49,969 nucleotides of DNA from contig CAJPVJ010000058.1 in NCBI GenBank assembly GCA_905397405.1, positions 1 through 49,969 of the forward strand. The letters are read 5' to 3'. Below the pieces are notes generated by a model. That model was not told the origin of the DNA, did no database searches, and worked only from the letters and a program-made list of their open reading frames with translations. Positions within the stretch are counted from its first letter, which is position 1; every line of letters starts with the position of its first letter. The stretch is from Oppiella nova (taxonomy: Eukaryota; Arthropoda; Arachnida; Sarcoptiformes; Oppiidae). Below, one piece after another: positions 12,401 through 25,100 of the stretch. The translations under genes and the position numbers were made by a program.

Positions 12401-13678
12401 TGCAAATATAGTGCAAGCACACTTATTACAGTGTACGCTGTAAAGGTACTGTATAAGTTTTTATAATACCGTAAGTTATTTAAGTTTTCATGTTTCGTAG
12501 GGCACCGGTGTTTACTTAAAAAGTGATGTATTGTTCGCACAAAATAATTCATTATATTCTTACAATGTGTTAGAAATAGTTGTTTCAAACTATTTTCACC
12601 CAAAAATTCAAAAGCTTATGAGTGAAACAAATGTTGTAAAAATGAAATGTCAAATAGTTTACAAAATAACTATACAGTATATATTAGCATTTAAACTTTA
12701 AATTTTAAAGCGAGTAAACATTGAGATTATTCTTATAAACACTTATCAGATGTAAAAATGTTAAAAAATCAATTTCTAAACTCTCATAAAAAATGCATTT
12801 AATTTCAATGCCATTAAATTTTTCGCGTTTACGGAAAAAATATAATAATCAAAACAATTGCGAGGAATAAATATAAACGAAATAAACACTAAATTAAAGG
12901 AAAACTATAAATAGTTTTTGGAAAAAGTTTTTTTTGTGCACAACTTATGCTCCAAATGCGAGCGTTTTGAACAAAAAATAAGGAAAATGTTAAATAAAAT
13001 CTTGGATTTGAGTCAATAGTTATCAACAACTATTTAATGAGTTTTTTGTGCATTTAATTAAACTCACGTATTGAGCACTTCTGATGGTAAGTCAAGGATC
13101 TCTTGAGGAACAGGTCTTCCGGTGAGGAATAGAGACAATTCGTTACTAAAGTTATTGCAGTTGTGTTCCATTAAGTTATAGGTTCCGGGTCTGCAAATCA
13201 GTCGCCATTAATGAGTCAATGAATCGACGCTTTTATAGGCAAACACTTACGCGAAGGTCGAGTCGCCCAAAGAGGACAAGTACTCGAGGAATAGGCTGTA
13301 AGGCAACTGACATTTGCCCAGCTTTAGCATCTGATCCGGTTCGCCGAGAATGGTCTCACCCTTAAGACATAGCACTGGTCAGCGATATTATCAATGAATT
13401 GGTCACGAAGTGAGTCAATTGTTTACCGCATTACAGCTCTGAATACCACACGAGCCGAAGAAGTACTCCCTCTCGTAGGCGATGACACTCGTGTGCCAAA
13501 TGCCCGGAAGCTCTTTACCTGCGAAATGGGGGATCAGTTAGCCATCGATGACTCCGGCGAGCGGTGTATTCATACCTAAAAACATCTGCGAAAACGCTTT
13601 GGCCATCCCTTTGGACATGTCGTAGATGTAGAGGAAAACTTCAGATGAGGTGACGTTTAGATCCAAGTCGGCGGACAT
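9480..13678 (-). CDS. DESI1-like PPPDE thiol peptidase with C-terminal PUL-like domain
   Basis: Eight exons (minus order): 13576-13678, 13427-13518, 13251-13360, 13068-13190, 10553-10934, 10297-10493, 9742-10196, 9480-9664; phases close and give about 548 aa. Residues ~10-160 match DESI1, the desumoylating isopeptidase of the PPPDE (C97) family: [15 protein letters not shown] with catalytic His43, and [14 protein letters not shown] with catalytic Cys113, then LPSEVLNT and [15 protein letters not shown] Ser/Thr/Gln-rich acidic linker spans ~165-260. Residues ~271-548 are helical and look like a PUL (Armadillo-type) domain, the module with which PLAA binds p97/VCP: see [48 protein letters not shown]. 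Human DESI1 (168 aa) lacks this half. Intron 4 (10935-13067) is long and holds a 127-bp repeat. The protease assignment is firm; PUL is judged by eye, and a single transcript across the long intron is inferred from phase and the continuous DESI1 homology (T|PIGQ). Confidence 0.85.
10935..13067 (-). other. Long intron of the DESI1-PUL gene
   Basis: A 2.1-kb AT-rich intron inside the PPPDE gene; its donor (GTGAGT) and acceptor join the two halves of the conserved LNT-PIGQ stretch. It contains the duplication at 11705-11959 and no other recognisable feature. Small frames within it (11910-12119, 12397-12603) are spurious. Confidence 0.7.
11705..11959. repeat. Perfect 127-bp direct repeat, copies 1 base apart
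   Basis: Bases 11705-11831 and 11833-11959 are identical over 127 bases, with a single A (11832) between them; identity stops on both sides. Intronic. See findings: the same 127+1 geometry recurs in the SGSH gene, which suggests an assembly origin. Confidence 0.95.
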
Positions 13679-14404
13679 CGCGATCACTTGACGACTGCAC
13701 CACAAACTCAACGATTATTACGTGATTTACACAACAATTATAGATAAAGCACTGGATTTACGGCCAAAATAAATAACTTATAAACAAAACTAAAACTTGT
13801 TGTTCACGTGGGGTTTGTGTGTCAACTCATGAGTGGCGTGGATGTGGTTGTGGTGACAATCGCCCGAAGAGGTGAAACAAATGGTTTGTTTGTTTGACTC
13901 AAACTTTCAAATCATTGGCAAAAAAGTGTTTGCGATTTAAATGCAATGAGAAATACACACAACAAATGCAAAGTCATGTCATTGTGTGCGACACGTGCTG
14001 TGATCTCGCGGGTGTTACTCACAAGTATTTACACCTACTTTAGCCAATCATAAATACTGTTACTGTTAATCGCGCTTTTATTGGCCCCTATGAATCACTA
14101 TGAGTGCGATTACATGTAAACCCTATGCCGGCGGACGCCGTAGTATCCGAACTGAACCCCATAATAGCGCGAACAGTGTCTATGAGTCGCACCCATATTG
14201 ACATTTAACGAGTGACTCATTGAACGCTAATAAATGGCATTAATTTGTAATCTCTTTAGTGATTGCATTGAAGGCATCCAACGATAAGTGAAACAACAGT
14301 CAGATCTGCGTCAACAACACGAGCACTGAATCAGTCGTCTATTGTCTCTCGTATTGATTGTCTGTTTGTTTGCATTCATTGCCATTCAAGTGAACACTAA
14401 AGCG
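13679..14404. promoter_or_regulatory. Bidirectional promoter region, DESI1-PUL / HGS
   Basis: A 726-bp spacer between the start codons of two head-to-head genes, richer in G+C than most non-coding DNA here, with a GCCGGCGGACGCCG patch near 14127. It must hold both 5' UTRs and core promoters. No clear TATA box precedes either gene. Confidence 0.55.
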
Positions 14405-16820
14405 ATGTTTAAATCCGCAAATTTCGACAAATTATTGGGTAATCCATTGAGTGGTGGTATTGATTGGGATCTAATGATTGTGATGTTGACCACAGACAGG
14501 GCCACGAGTCTCACCAATTTGGAGCCGGACTGGAACGCCATCCTCCAGATCTGCGACACCATCCGACAGAATGACGTCCAGTTGAGTGTCACCACCACTA
14601 CTACTTCCCGTGCCATTCATTGTCTCGCCATCACTGACACCAAGCAATTGTCTCATTTCATTTCAGACCCAAGTATGCCGTGAACGCCATTAAGAAGAAG
14701 TTGTACGCAACGAATCCTAACGTCGAGCTCCTCGCCCTTCAGGTACCGTACCATCGATTGTAGTGATCCGTGAGATCAATGTCCGGGTGATGTGTCTGTC
14801 ACTCACTGATTGTGTCATCCACTACTCGACGGGACAGGTGTTGGAGTCGTGTGTGAAGAACTGCGGCACCACTTTCCACGTGGAGGTGACGAGCAAAGCC
14901 TTTATGGAGGAGTTGAGGGATATCGTGAAGATGTCATCGGACACGAAGGTGAGGGACGAGGTGTTGAAACTGATTCAGGTGTGGGCGCACGCCTTCCGCA
15001 ACGACCCGACCCATCGCGCGGTCGCCGACACCGTGAACCTCATGAAGATCGAGGGCTATAAGTTCCCGGTGCTGAAGGAGTCGGACGCCATGTTCGCCGC
15101 GGACTCGGCGCCCGATTGGGCCGACGGCGAGTGCTGTAACCGATGCCGCACTCAGTTCTCGTTGGTTCAGCGCAAACATCACTGCCGTAATTGCGGACAA
15201 ATCTTCTGCCAGAAGTGTTCGGCGAAGATATCGACGATTCCGAAGTACGGCATCGAGAAGGAGGTCCGGGTGTGCGACGACTGTTACGACAAATTGAATA
15301 AATCGGGGAAACCGGCGGCCGATCAGACGGCGGTTAAGGGGGTGTCCGGCGGTTCGTCGGCCGAGTCGTCGCCGTATAGCGGAGTGAAAGCCAAGTCCGA
15401 GAATCCAAACCAGAAAAGCGAGCGCGAGATCCAAGAGGAAGAGGAGCTTCAGTTGGCGCTGGCGTTGAGTCAGTCGGAGGCCGAGTCCAAAGAGCAGGAG
15501 AAGAGGCGCCGTTCGCTGTCGGCGACCACTCCATACAATTACGAGTTCACGGGACTGGGAGGCAATACGCCCGCACCGAAGCCCTCGAGTCTCAAAACGA
15601 GCGCTTCGCCCAAAAAGCTGGAGAAGTCGGTGTCGAACCCCGAAGTGAGTGATCCCGAGCTGTCCCGGTATCTCAACCGCGACTATTGGGAGTCGAGAGT
15701 CAACTATAATATGGACGACTTGGAGGCCATTAGGCCGACGCCGAGCGCTCCGCAACCGCAGCCCATATTAAACCTGAAGCGCGTGAATATGACGGCAAAC
15801 ATGAGTCCCGACGTAAGCAAACCGAAAGAGAAGATGGAGAACGGGATTGAGAGCGAAATGGAGTCGTTCCTCATTTCGCTGAAGTCGGCGATCGAGATAT
15901 TCGTGAACCGAATCAATTCCAATCAACTGAGAGGCCGGCCCATCGCCAATGACAGCGCCGTTCAGTCGCTATTCATGAACATAACGAATATGCACTCGAG
16001 TTTGTTGGGGTATATCCAGCAACAGGACGACTCGCGCGCCCACTTCGAGGGCCTTCAGGACAAGTTGGGACAGATCCGGGACGCGAGGGCCGCGTTGGAC
16101 GCGCTGCGCGAGGAGCATAGGGAGCAGATGCGCCGGGAGGCCGAGGAGGCGGAACTCCTGCGACAGCAACAGATGGCGCAGAAGTTGGATATCATGCGGA
16201 AGAAGAAACAGGAGTACCTTCAGTACCAGCGAGAGATCGCATTGCAGCGGATGCAGGAACAGGAGAGGGAAATGATGTTACGACAGGAGCAGCAGAAGTA
16301 TATGTGGCAACACCAGCAGCCGGTGCCCCAATCCATTCCGCAACAAACGCAAGTCCATCAACCAGTTCCACAACAGGCACCGCCGCCACCACAGCAGCAA
16401 CAGGTCTGGCCGTCGGTGCCAACGGGACAACCCGTCACTTCGAGTTACGGCCCGTACCCGACCACCGGAGCTCCCGTCACTACCGCTCCCGTGGGTGTAC
16501 ACTATGGCGTCATTCAAACCAATGCTGCGCCCAATCCGCAGATGTACGGACAGCCGACACCACATGCCGTGCAATATCCGCCGCAACCACTGGCCCAACA
16601 GCAGCCACCGCCGCATTCACCACATGCCGGTGCGATACCACCGCCTCAGCCAAACCTAAACGCGTACGACATGCAACGGATGACCAATGCTTTGCCGCAG
16701 CAAATGCAGGGCCCGGTTATGGCGCCTCCACCCGCTCTGCCGCCACAACAGCAACCGATGCATAGCCCGACCCCTCAGCCACAACCAGTTCCTGAGGCGC
16801 CGCTAATATCTTTCGATTAG
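14405..16820 (+). CDS. Hrs: Hrs/HGS, ESCRT-0 ubiquitin-sorting subunit
   Basis: Endosomal protein that binds PI3P and ubiquitinated cargo, recruits clathrin and hands cargo to ESCRT-I. Exons 14405-14438, 14496-14580, 14667-14742 and 14838-16820 give about 725 aa. A VHS domain covers residues ~1-140 (EPDWNAILQICD, KYAVNAIKKKL, VKNCG, IQVWAHAFRN). A FYVE zinc finger spans ~159-217, with WADGECCNRC, the PI3P-binding RKHHCRNCG and the late CDDC. The UIM is at ~264-280 (EEEELQLALALSQSEAE). PELSRYLNRDYWE and a coiled coil (~440-540) for STAM/ESCRT partners follow, then a Pro/Gln-rich tail (~545-720) ending in the clathrin-box-like LISFD. The start at 14405 gives MFKSANFDKLL, as expected for the family; the in-frame ATG further upstream belongs to no family member. 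Length is close to human HGS (777 aa). Confidence 0.95.
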
Positions 16821-17002
16821 TTTCTATTCTTACGGTATTGTCTCCGATATTATTATTATTATTATTTGTATTTTTCAAAGTAATCTCTATTTAAATGGAA
16901 TTTTCTTATCAGTAAAACTTTAAAAACGGATACTTTTTATTATATATTACGTTTAGATTTCAATTAAAATATATATAAAAAAGAAAAACACAAATATAGA
17001 CA
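16821..17002. terminator. Shared 3' region of convergent HGS and UBE2O
   Basis: Only 182 bp separate the two stop codons. A minus-strand AATAAA (16936-16941) suits UBE2O and a plus-strand ATTAAA (16963-16968) suits HGS; if both are used the two 3' UTRs overlap. Confidence 0.45.
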
Positions 17003-20000
17003 TCATTTGAAAGTGTTGAGAGTTTCTTGAAACTGAGAAATGGATTTGTTTAGAGACAAACAGAACCCGTGAGAGGCAGGCAATAGGGGAAACGGAGGTA
17101 AGACGGCGTCGAGACTCACGCCCTGACACGCGGACAACTGTTCACTGGTTGTGATTGACTGCGAAATACACATCTGCGAGACGTCGGCCCAATTGCGGTG
17201 CCTTCCGATGAATTGGTCGCCAATGGCGACGATATGTTCGCGGATTTGTTTGTCGAAAGCCTTGTGAGGTGTGGCCAGCATTTTGGTCACCGACTGAATC
17301 AGTTTAATGACGACCATCTCGTTGTAGAGGCGACTGTTCTCGGAGGCGATGGTAGTGCCCCTCTGTTTGTGATATCCGGCCTCGTTATAGTAGGGCTCGT
17401 CCACCAGAATGAGGCCCTGTATGGAGACAATCACTTGCAACAGATTGGAACCGTTCGGTGACCACACTTCGGTCCCTTTGCCACTCCACGTGCCCAACAA
17501 ACTGACGCACACTTTGCCACTTTCGTACAGATTTGGGTTCAGTCTATCGGAACAGTAGGAGATATAGTGAACCAGTGGCGGACCGTTCGGGTAATTGGCC
17601 GGCAGTTGGATGTCGAACAGGAAGAGGCCGTCCTCGTAGGGCGTGCCCTTTGGCCCGTAGATCATCACCGACAGCAGATCCATTCGGTCGTGAAATAGAG
17701 CCACAGCTATGCCTTCCGGTAGGGAACTCCTCAGCAAAGAGATCTCATACTTAATCCGCTTTAAGAATTCCTTTGAATTCTTGGGTTCGACCGTTGAATA
17801 CAGATATTTATGATTTTCGGGAACTCTATCTAAAAATATCACATTTCCTTTCATTTCGGCTAAATTGCTGTCGGAATCCACACTCTCTTTAGATTCCTCA
17901 CTATTGACAGGCTTTTGGTCCGCGATCTCTGCCGCCATGTCTTCGTTGTTCTTGATTTTGGTCTTCAAGTCGTCGATCATTTCGAGCAATGAATTGATGT
18001 TTTGGTCGGAACTCGAGGACGCCTTTTGGCTGTCGTTCAGAGAACTCTTTCCACTGTTGGACTCATTACTCATTTCCACGATTCCGCTGTCGATAGTCAC
18101 GCAGTCGTTGTTGTGAGGGTTGGGAGGGCCGGCGGTTGACTGTTGAGCGCCCGGACTCCACGACCCGAAGTGTTGAAGCAATCGTTTAGACATCTGAAGC
18201 ACTTTATTCGAGTAATTGTTTAGTTCTTTTTGTGGCAAATCGTTCCTCTGATCCGATTCTGATCTGTGATCCGATTCCGGCTTTTTAATCAATTTTAACG
18301 GGTTTTGCAGACCGTTTCGTCCGTTTTTGAGCCATTCCTCCAGATGTGAGGCACCGGTTTGTATCATATTTAGTAAGCCCTGAGTGTTCTGAGGGGTTCC
18401 CACCACTGCGGGACTCTTCGGAGTCGAATGCAATGGCTTTTTAGGACTTTTGCTACAAATATAATGAATGTATAAGTAATCAAATCTATGGCACCATTTC
18501 AATGACTCACTTCTTTTTGGCTTTAGACTTCTCGTCATCCGTTTCCCAACTCTCGGCGCTTTCATACACACTATAATCGGAATCGTAGTCCATATCACTG
18601 TCTCCCCACAAATCGTCCGAATCCTGAAAAGTATTTTTTTTAAAAAAGTTAAATAGTTTTTAGGCTTAGGATATACTCAAAGATCCATTCAATACTCACA
18701 TAATCTCCGACAACAAACAAGTTCTGCGGACTAACGAGAGACGTCTGTCCGTTCAGCCAAATGCATCTCAACATACCGTCGGTCGTGAGGTCGAGCACCT
18801 GACCGGTCCGGGAGGTGGGGTCGCAGTGCTCCTCGTTTAGCGCCAGTATCCTTACGACACAAACGCCGGGCCGAAAGTTGAAGTCCGGGTGATCTTTGAT
18901 GTCGTAAACGCTGAGCTCTTGTTGAGCGACAAACTGAGGTGCGGTAGAGCCGGGCGGCGCCGACAGCCAATTAACGGTCGCCGTGCGCGACGTGTAGTCA
19001 CACGTTTGGATCACTCCGTAGTCGAAAGACTGGGAAATGTCTTTATTCTCGACCACATAATCGCCGGGAAAGAAGTCGTGATTATCGATACTGTGGACCG
19101 GGTATAGAGAAACGGACGCCACGTCCGACTCCACGTCCGAGTGCTGCCACACGACAGACACCCGAGTATTTGTGGCCATTATCTCGATAGGAACGCGAGC
19201 GCCGGCACTTGTATTGATAGGCAACGAGTAAGGCGTCTTCCGGTGCGAAGGCAACAGTTTCTTGGATTTCACTTTTCGTAATGACAGCGAGAATTGGTTT
19301 TTGCGTTTCTTTCCCTTCCTTTTCTTATTGCTGTTGTCTTCTAACGAAGACATCGACAGACTATCACTCTTTGACCAGAAAGTGGTGTTCGCGTTATCAT
19401 TGGACGCGAAACTGGTTTCGTTATCTGATTGGCGACAGACCTCATCGCTGGCCGATAAGCTGTCTTTGCTCTTGACTTCAGTCAACCATTTCATGGACTC
19501 CTTTGACTCCCAATTAGTGAAACTAATGACAGAATCGGTCTCTTTGATGGTGTAATAGCACTGATGGCCTATTTGTGCCGAACACTTGCGGAAGTGGTTC
19601 ACGCATTTGATTCTCGAAATGGCTTCACCTCTGATGATATCACCGCTCGGATGAGACATTGCGCTGAAGGAGCTGTTCTGAGACTTATCTTTCATCATAT
19701 TCTTCAGATTATTACTACCAGTGATTGCATTCATATTTTGCGATTTATTACTCAAACTGTCGTCCGACAGGCAACACATCCAAGTGATGGTCACGTTATC
19801 GATGACAATGTCTTCGACGACAACATTGATCTTATAGTTGCGAACCGATTGAGAGCTCATAAAGCGTTTCATTCGTTTCGTTTGTGTAATCCATTTGGCA
19901 TTCTTGAGGTGATGTTTGGGACCAAATAGCTGTTGCCCGATATAGTAGTCATCGCGACTGAACTCCGTGTCGTTGCTCTCCCTCTGAGTCAAGAGGTCCT

Positions 20001-20651
20001 CGAACTCACTGATGTCTATGTCATCGATGACCAGCAGTGAGCCGTCGATGCACTTGAGGGTCACCTTAAGGTTCACTTCCTTCACGTAACCGATCCACGA
20101 GTCCAGCAAACAGATGGTGTCTTCGCTGATATTCAGCAGCATTTGCATGTCGTTTGTGTCCACGTTTTCGATCACTTTATCGGTTCCCAAGATCTTAATC
20201 GCCGTCAATATGCGGATGTCTCTGCAGAAGCCGTGTTCGCCGTTTGGCACCAGTTTATGGCTCAACGGATCCAAGCGTTGGACAACATCTCCGCTGAGAA
20301 GCGATCGGTCGTAGAGTTTGGCCTAAAAAACAGGAGACACTGTTTGAGACACAAACCATGGGATCAATTGATGGCAACCTTGGACTCGTTGATGACAACA
20401 GTGTTGCCGTTGGGATACAAAGCGATTTTGGCGAACCCGGGCCTCACTCGACGCCATTTGGACCCCGAGGTCGAGCCCTGAGCGTCGGTACTGTCGTCGT
20501 CGTCATCGCCGGAATCGCTGTCTTCAGAGTCGGACGCGTTCTCCGACGACATCACCACAAGACCGAAGACCAGTCGTCCCGTCGACGAACATCTCTTCAC
20601 CACAACGTCTTCGTCGAAATACTCGCACAAAGCCTCGCGTTTGGCGGACAT
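17003..20651 (-). CDS. UBE2O: UBE2O, (E3-independent) ubiquitin-conjugating enzyme
   Basis: Large E2/E3 hybrid that ubiquitinates orphan subunits and basic clients in the cytosol. Exons (minus order) 20379-20651, 18700-20322, 18511-18623, 17003-18452 close in phase and give about 1152 aa (human 1292). The N-terminal part has acidic Asp/Ser stretches and the CR regions: KLYDRS...DVV, DDYYIGQQLFGP, a basic KKRKGKKRKNQ segment, and the SH3-like repeats with VSVVWQHSD, FFPGDYVV, GVIQTCDYTSRTATVNW and VYDIKDHPDF. A YDSDYS...ESWETDD stretch follows. The UBC fold is at ~899-1051, with DRMDLLSVMIYGP, TPYEDGLFLFDIQLP and the active-site Cys985 in LNPNLYESGKVCVSLLGTW, then LLQVIVSIQGLILVDEPYYNEAG. Intron 1 is 56 nt with a weak donor (GTTGCC), so the exon 1/2 join is the least certain part. 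Confidence 0.95.
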
Positions 20652-22120
20652 CGCTAATCAATGGCGCTCTCGATGGCTATCTCTCTATCTCAAGATCTCT
20701 GCGCAAATGATGGTATAAATGGTAACAACGAATAAAACTATAGATAAATACAAATAAATATATAATAAATTTATAACTAATGAATGCTTTGAATGACTAA
20801 TGAATGACTGAATGAGAGAATCAGTGGTGAAATGAACGCGAATTCTGTTTGAATGACGGATACATTCAGTCAATCATATGTTTCGCTGAGTGTATCGTAT
20901 ATACCGGTGCGACATCTCATGCCATCGCATGCTATCACTGCCCCTAAGAATTGTATGAATTATGACAATGAGTGATAAACTGTGAACTAGCACATATTTG
21001 TATGATTTTTACTGATTATTTGAGTTTTTAATAAATTCTCGCAAAGTTGTAAAAGAGTTTATTAATTATTACACACAGATGTTAATTTAAGTAGTATAAT
21101 TAAATAGTGGTATTAAAATGGGGGAATATTATATTACAGAATAGTACCAGTGTGGTTTTTAAAAGAATATTGACTGCACTGTACTGTCTGTAATGAAAGT
21201 TTGATGATATGTTAGGAAATGCTTGCACTTTAGTTGGGAGTTGTTTGAAATATGCTATATTTGGGTGAGAATTACAAATACAGTAGTTTGTCGTAAAACT
21301 ATAATATAAACTATATTATACAGTATAGTAAATAAAATAATTGACAATAATATACAGAATATACAGAATTCACTGCTCATAGAGTGAGCGACACTTACGA
21401 GCCTTCACTAGACTAGTCACAAACTGTATCATCTCATAATTATTATACTCTTAACCCTGCTACAGATTTAATTTTATACTAGTTTATATTTTAAAGTTAT
21501 CTTGGTTGCATTGTATAAGAACTCTAAACAATTATTGTTTAAAATTGATCGTATAAAAAAGTTTTACTCAGTTGTACGCCATAAGCATTAAATTTAATTT
21601 TGGTTTCTGGGTTAATATAAATAGAATTCTTATAAGTTATCAAATTATTATAAAATGCAATGACATACAATATTTTCAAAATTGATTATTAATAATACTG
21701 TTATAATTTCTGTTTAATATGGGTTTGTACAAATATCAACAGAATTAGCTAAATTCTTACTTCAATTCTTATGGTAAATATAAAAATAAGTTTAATATAA
21801 AATATTTTTAATTAATATACTAGTCTAGACTTTTTTATTTTAATAGAAATATGGTATAAACAAAATTGTAGAAAATATAAAGTAAAAATTTAATTAATAC
21901 AGTAATGAATTCATAGTACAGTACAGAATATAGGGTATAGAATCAACAGAATCTGTAGTCATTTGTATAGATATACAAAAAAAATTGTTTGCGTTTACAA
22001 TAAATTTAAGATCAATAAGAAATACAGTATATGATACAAATTGACTTTCAGATTCTGTATTCTGTATGTATTCTATATTCTATATTCTATAGGTATTCAT
22101 CGATTTTAGAGATTTCTTTT
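20652..22120. other. Intergenic DNA between UBE2O and SGSH
   Basis: About 1.5 kb: the UBE2O promoter and 5' UTR lie near 20652-20950 (moderate G+C), the rest is AT-rich. It is unusually dense in TACAGTA/TACTGTA-like words (around 21160-21360 and 21895-22030) and ends in imperfect TATTCTA repeats (about 22050-22095) just past the SGSH stop codon. No gene seen. Confidence 0.6.
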
Positions 22121-25100
22121 TTAATCACGACTCGTATCATATTCTCGATGTCTTCTGCGATTAAATAATGGCAAACATTGGGGTCGACTCCTGTAGGCTC
22201 CGGTGTCTTCGAGCACTGAATGCGGCGAACATACGAACGGATCGCCCGTTAAAGCGCTCCACGCCTTCAGTTTCTTCTTCAAAATTTTAGTCAAATTATT
22301 ATATTTCATATGAGAGTAGATATTATTAGCTTCGCGTGAGTCGTATTTCAAGTCAAATAACTCGTACTCCTGTCGGTAGTAATATTGTCGCAATGTTTTA
22401 AACCAATAAATTGGTAGCGAGTGGTGCGTGCGGTTCAGTATGTATTGAAACGATGGCGAGACGTATAGGTCCTGATCGATGCCGTACGGCGAGTAGTGGT
22501 TCACGTTATGGATGAGTTTGTAGCGGTCGGTGCGTATGGAGCGCATCGGGTAATACATTGTCAACTCGTGCCAGTTGTGGCTCCCGTACACCTCCCGACT
22601 CCGGTCATACACTTTCTGTTTGTGGTGTTCAATGAATGCATTAATTATTTAGTATTAAATAGAGATAAAATTGTTGTGAAAATAGATTCTTTATAGGGAA
22701 ACACTGTATTTTAAATAAATGATTGCTGGTCAAATGGATTACATTATACCTATCATATATTATAAAATTAACTGTATGTTATAGAATTGCCTAGCAAATT
22801 AACAATTCATTAAGATATTTTATGCCAATATACTAAACTAAAATACTAAAATATTAATTTATGTTAGCTACGCTATGTGTTCACAAATTCATTGATAAAT
22901 TTTTTACTCTATCAACTTCCTAAATTAACATTGATCCCAATAAAATCAATTGTTTACTGTAAGAACAATACCTGATTTGTAAAGGGAAGTAATGACTTTC
23001 CGGTGTAATAGACTTTTTTGTCAAACAATTTGTACTGTGGTAGTGGTATACCAAACCAGTCCAATATTGTAGGCATAATATCCAGTAGACTAACTTGATC
23101 TGACACTCTCTAAGATATATTTTGGAAAAATATTATAAAATTAGTTTAAGTATCAAATTTATTGATAATTCAATTTAGTCTGTATGTGCAATGCATTCGC
23201 AACTCATACTTTTCAATAGATTTTTCCTAAAGGCCTTAATATAGACAACAATAAAAGGCTAACATGTATATAAATACACTATTATGAATTATAAATATTG
23301 TATACAAAAATATGATATTATCATATCGTTTGCGGAGCTATGCATACAAAACTATTTTCATTTATATGAAAATATTTTAAATATTCTTTTGTTGCGCTAT
23401 TATTATGGCATCAAAAATGGTTTTATATAAATATTACAAATACGGTACAAATATGCCGTAAATTTTATATGCTTTGTGAAAAATGTATTATTATTATTGT
23501 GATCAAAGAATTGTATCCAATGTTAATTAAATTAAAAATTAAAGCATCGGAAATTCTTTACATTATTTTGCATTTTATTTTTTTTGTACAGAATTTTGTG
23601 TTTATTGTAATTCTAATTTAAATTTATAATAAATAATAATATATAATCACAAGATATGATATAAAAACAAGAAAAATAAATTATTAAAAATAAAATCCAA
23701 TTTTATATAATTCTAAAAATATATAAGAATTAAGAGTTTTGTATTTGATTTGAATAATAAATAATAATATATAATCACAAGATATGATATAAAAACAAGA
23801 AAAATAAATTATTAAAAATAAAATCCAATTTTATATAATTCTAAAAATATATAAGAATTAAGAGTTTTGTATTTGATTTGGGAGCAAGAATTTAATATTG
23901 ATTTATGTAAATAGAGAATAGAGTAGTAAATACATCTGAGAACTATTCCTAGAATCTCAAACTTAGATCACTTTATATGGACTCAAATATTCCCTAAAAG
24001 ACTATTTCTGACCCATTTATATTTATACTGATATTATTTATATATGGGGTCGTTCACAAAATAGTGATGGATATTTAAAAATTTATGGCTCAATATCATA
24101 TAATTTATACATTAATACAGTATACATTTTACAAGATAATTATTTTTGCAGTATTTTATACTTATTTAAGTATTTATTTATACTTATTCAATCATTGTTT
24201 ATAAACTATTTTTAGTTATAAATTTATTATTATCATTTAATGTAAAACAAATTATATTTTCTATATTTTAATATTTAAAAGGTCATGATATTAAAATAAG
24301 TTTTATAATAATAATAATAGCCATGAACTTTGAATTTTATATTTAAATCAATTGCTATTCTTTTACGACAGAATATTGCTGAATGTATTACAAAATGTGT
24401 GGTAATGTGTCATTAAATAAATAATAAATAATTTTGTGAAATACATACACTTTGCCATAATTGAGGTTTAACTGGGTTTGAAATAAGAAGCGGTTCTCTA
24501 ATGCCCGGATCATATAAGTTAGTCCTGCCCATGGGAAAGGGAGGGCCGTTATCTGATGAATAGATAACTAGAGTGTTGTTTAAAAGCCCAAAGCTCTCGA
24601 ACGTCTTAAGAATGAGTCCAATTCCTGTGGATTCAGTGGTTTTTCAATAACAAAATGATTGTCCAAAATATAATATTGTATAATATAATATTGTCCAATA
24701 AAATAAACTACAACTTCACTATAAAGTGCGAAATAACGGAATTAAGTCAAACCCTGATCTAATCGGCTTATAGTCGTGTACTGAGCGCTGATGTCCTCCC
24801 TGACAGGCCTACTATTGGGTAAATAATAGGGAACTTGGATCTCGTCGGGCGAGTAGTAAATTGGTTTCCAGTCCGGTATGAAACCCATTCCAGTCTCTCC
24901 ATTGCCAAACTTTTCGCAAAAGTTGCCAAACTGTGGACTGGTATGTCCGCACCGGTGCGGGTCGTGAAACGCGATGTATAGAAAGAAAGGCCTAATATTT
25001 ATAAAAATTAAATTAGCCTATATTACATTACAATATAAATTAGGTTAATCGCTATTAATCCTAAATTACTGCCTAAACCCCAGAATATTATCAACTTTAA

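Noticed and set aside
14342-14683. 113-codon + frame with a leader-like N-terminus before HGS
   Set aside because: It reads through two HGS introns and starts upstream of the family-like start at 14405; exon 2 of HGS explains its conserved part.
14934-15755. 273-codon minus frame opposite HGS
   Set aside because: Arg/Leu-rich antisense shadow of the GC-richer HGS exon, with no domain; other frames within 14810-16765 are the same kind of shadow.
16304-16765. 153-codon Ala/Thr-rich + frame
   Set aside because: Out-of-frame reading of the Pro/Gln-rich HGS tail.
18889-20657. Several 65-120 codon + frames opposite UBE2O and its upstream region
   Set aside because: Antisense shadows of UBE2O exons 1 and 2, with no recognisable motif.
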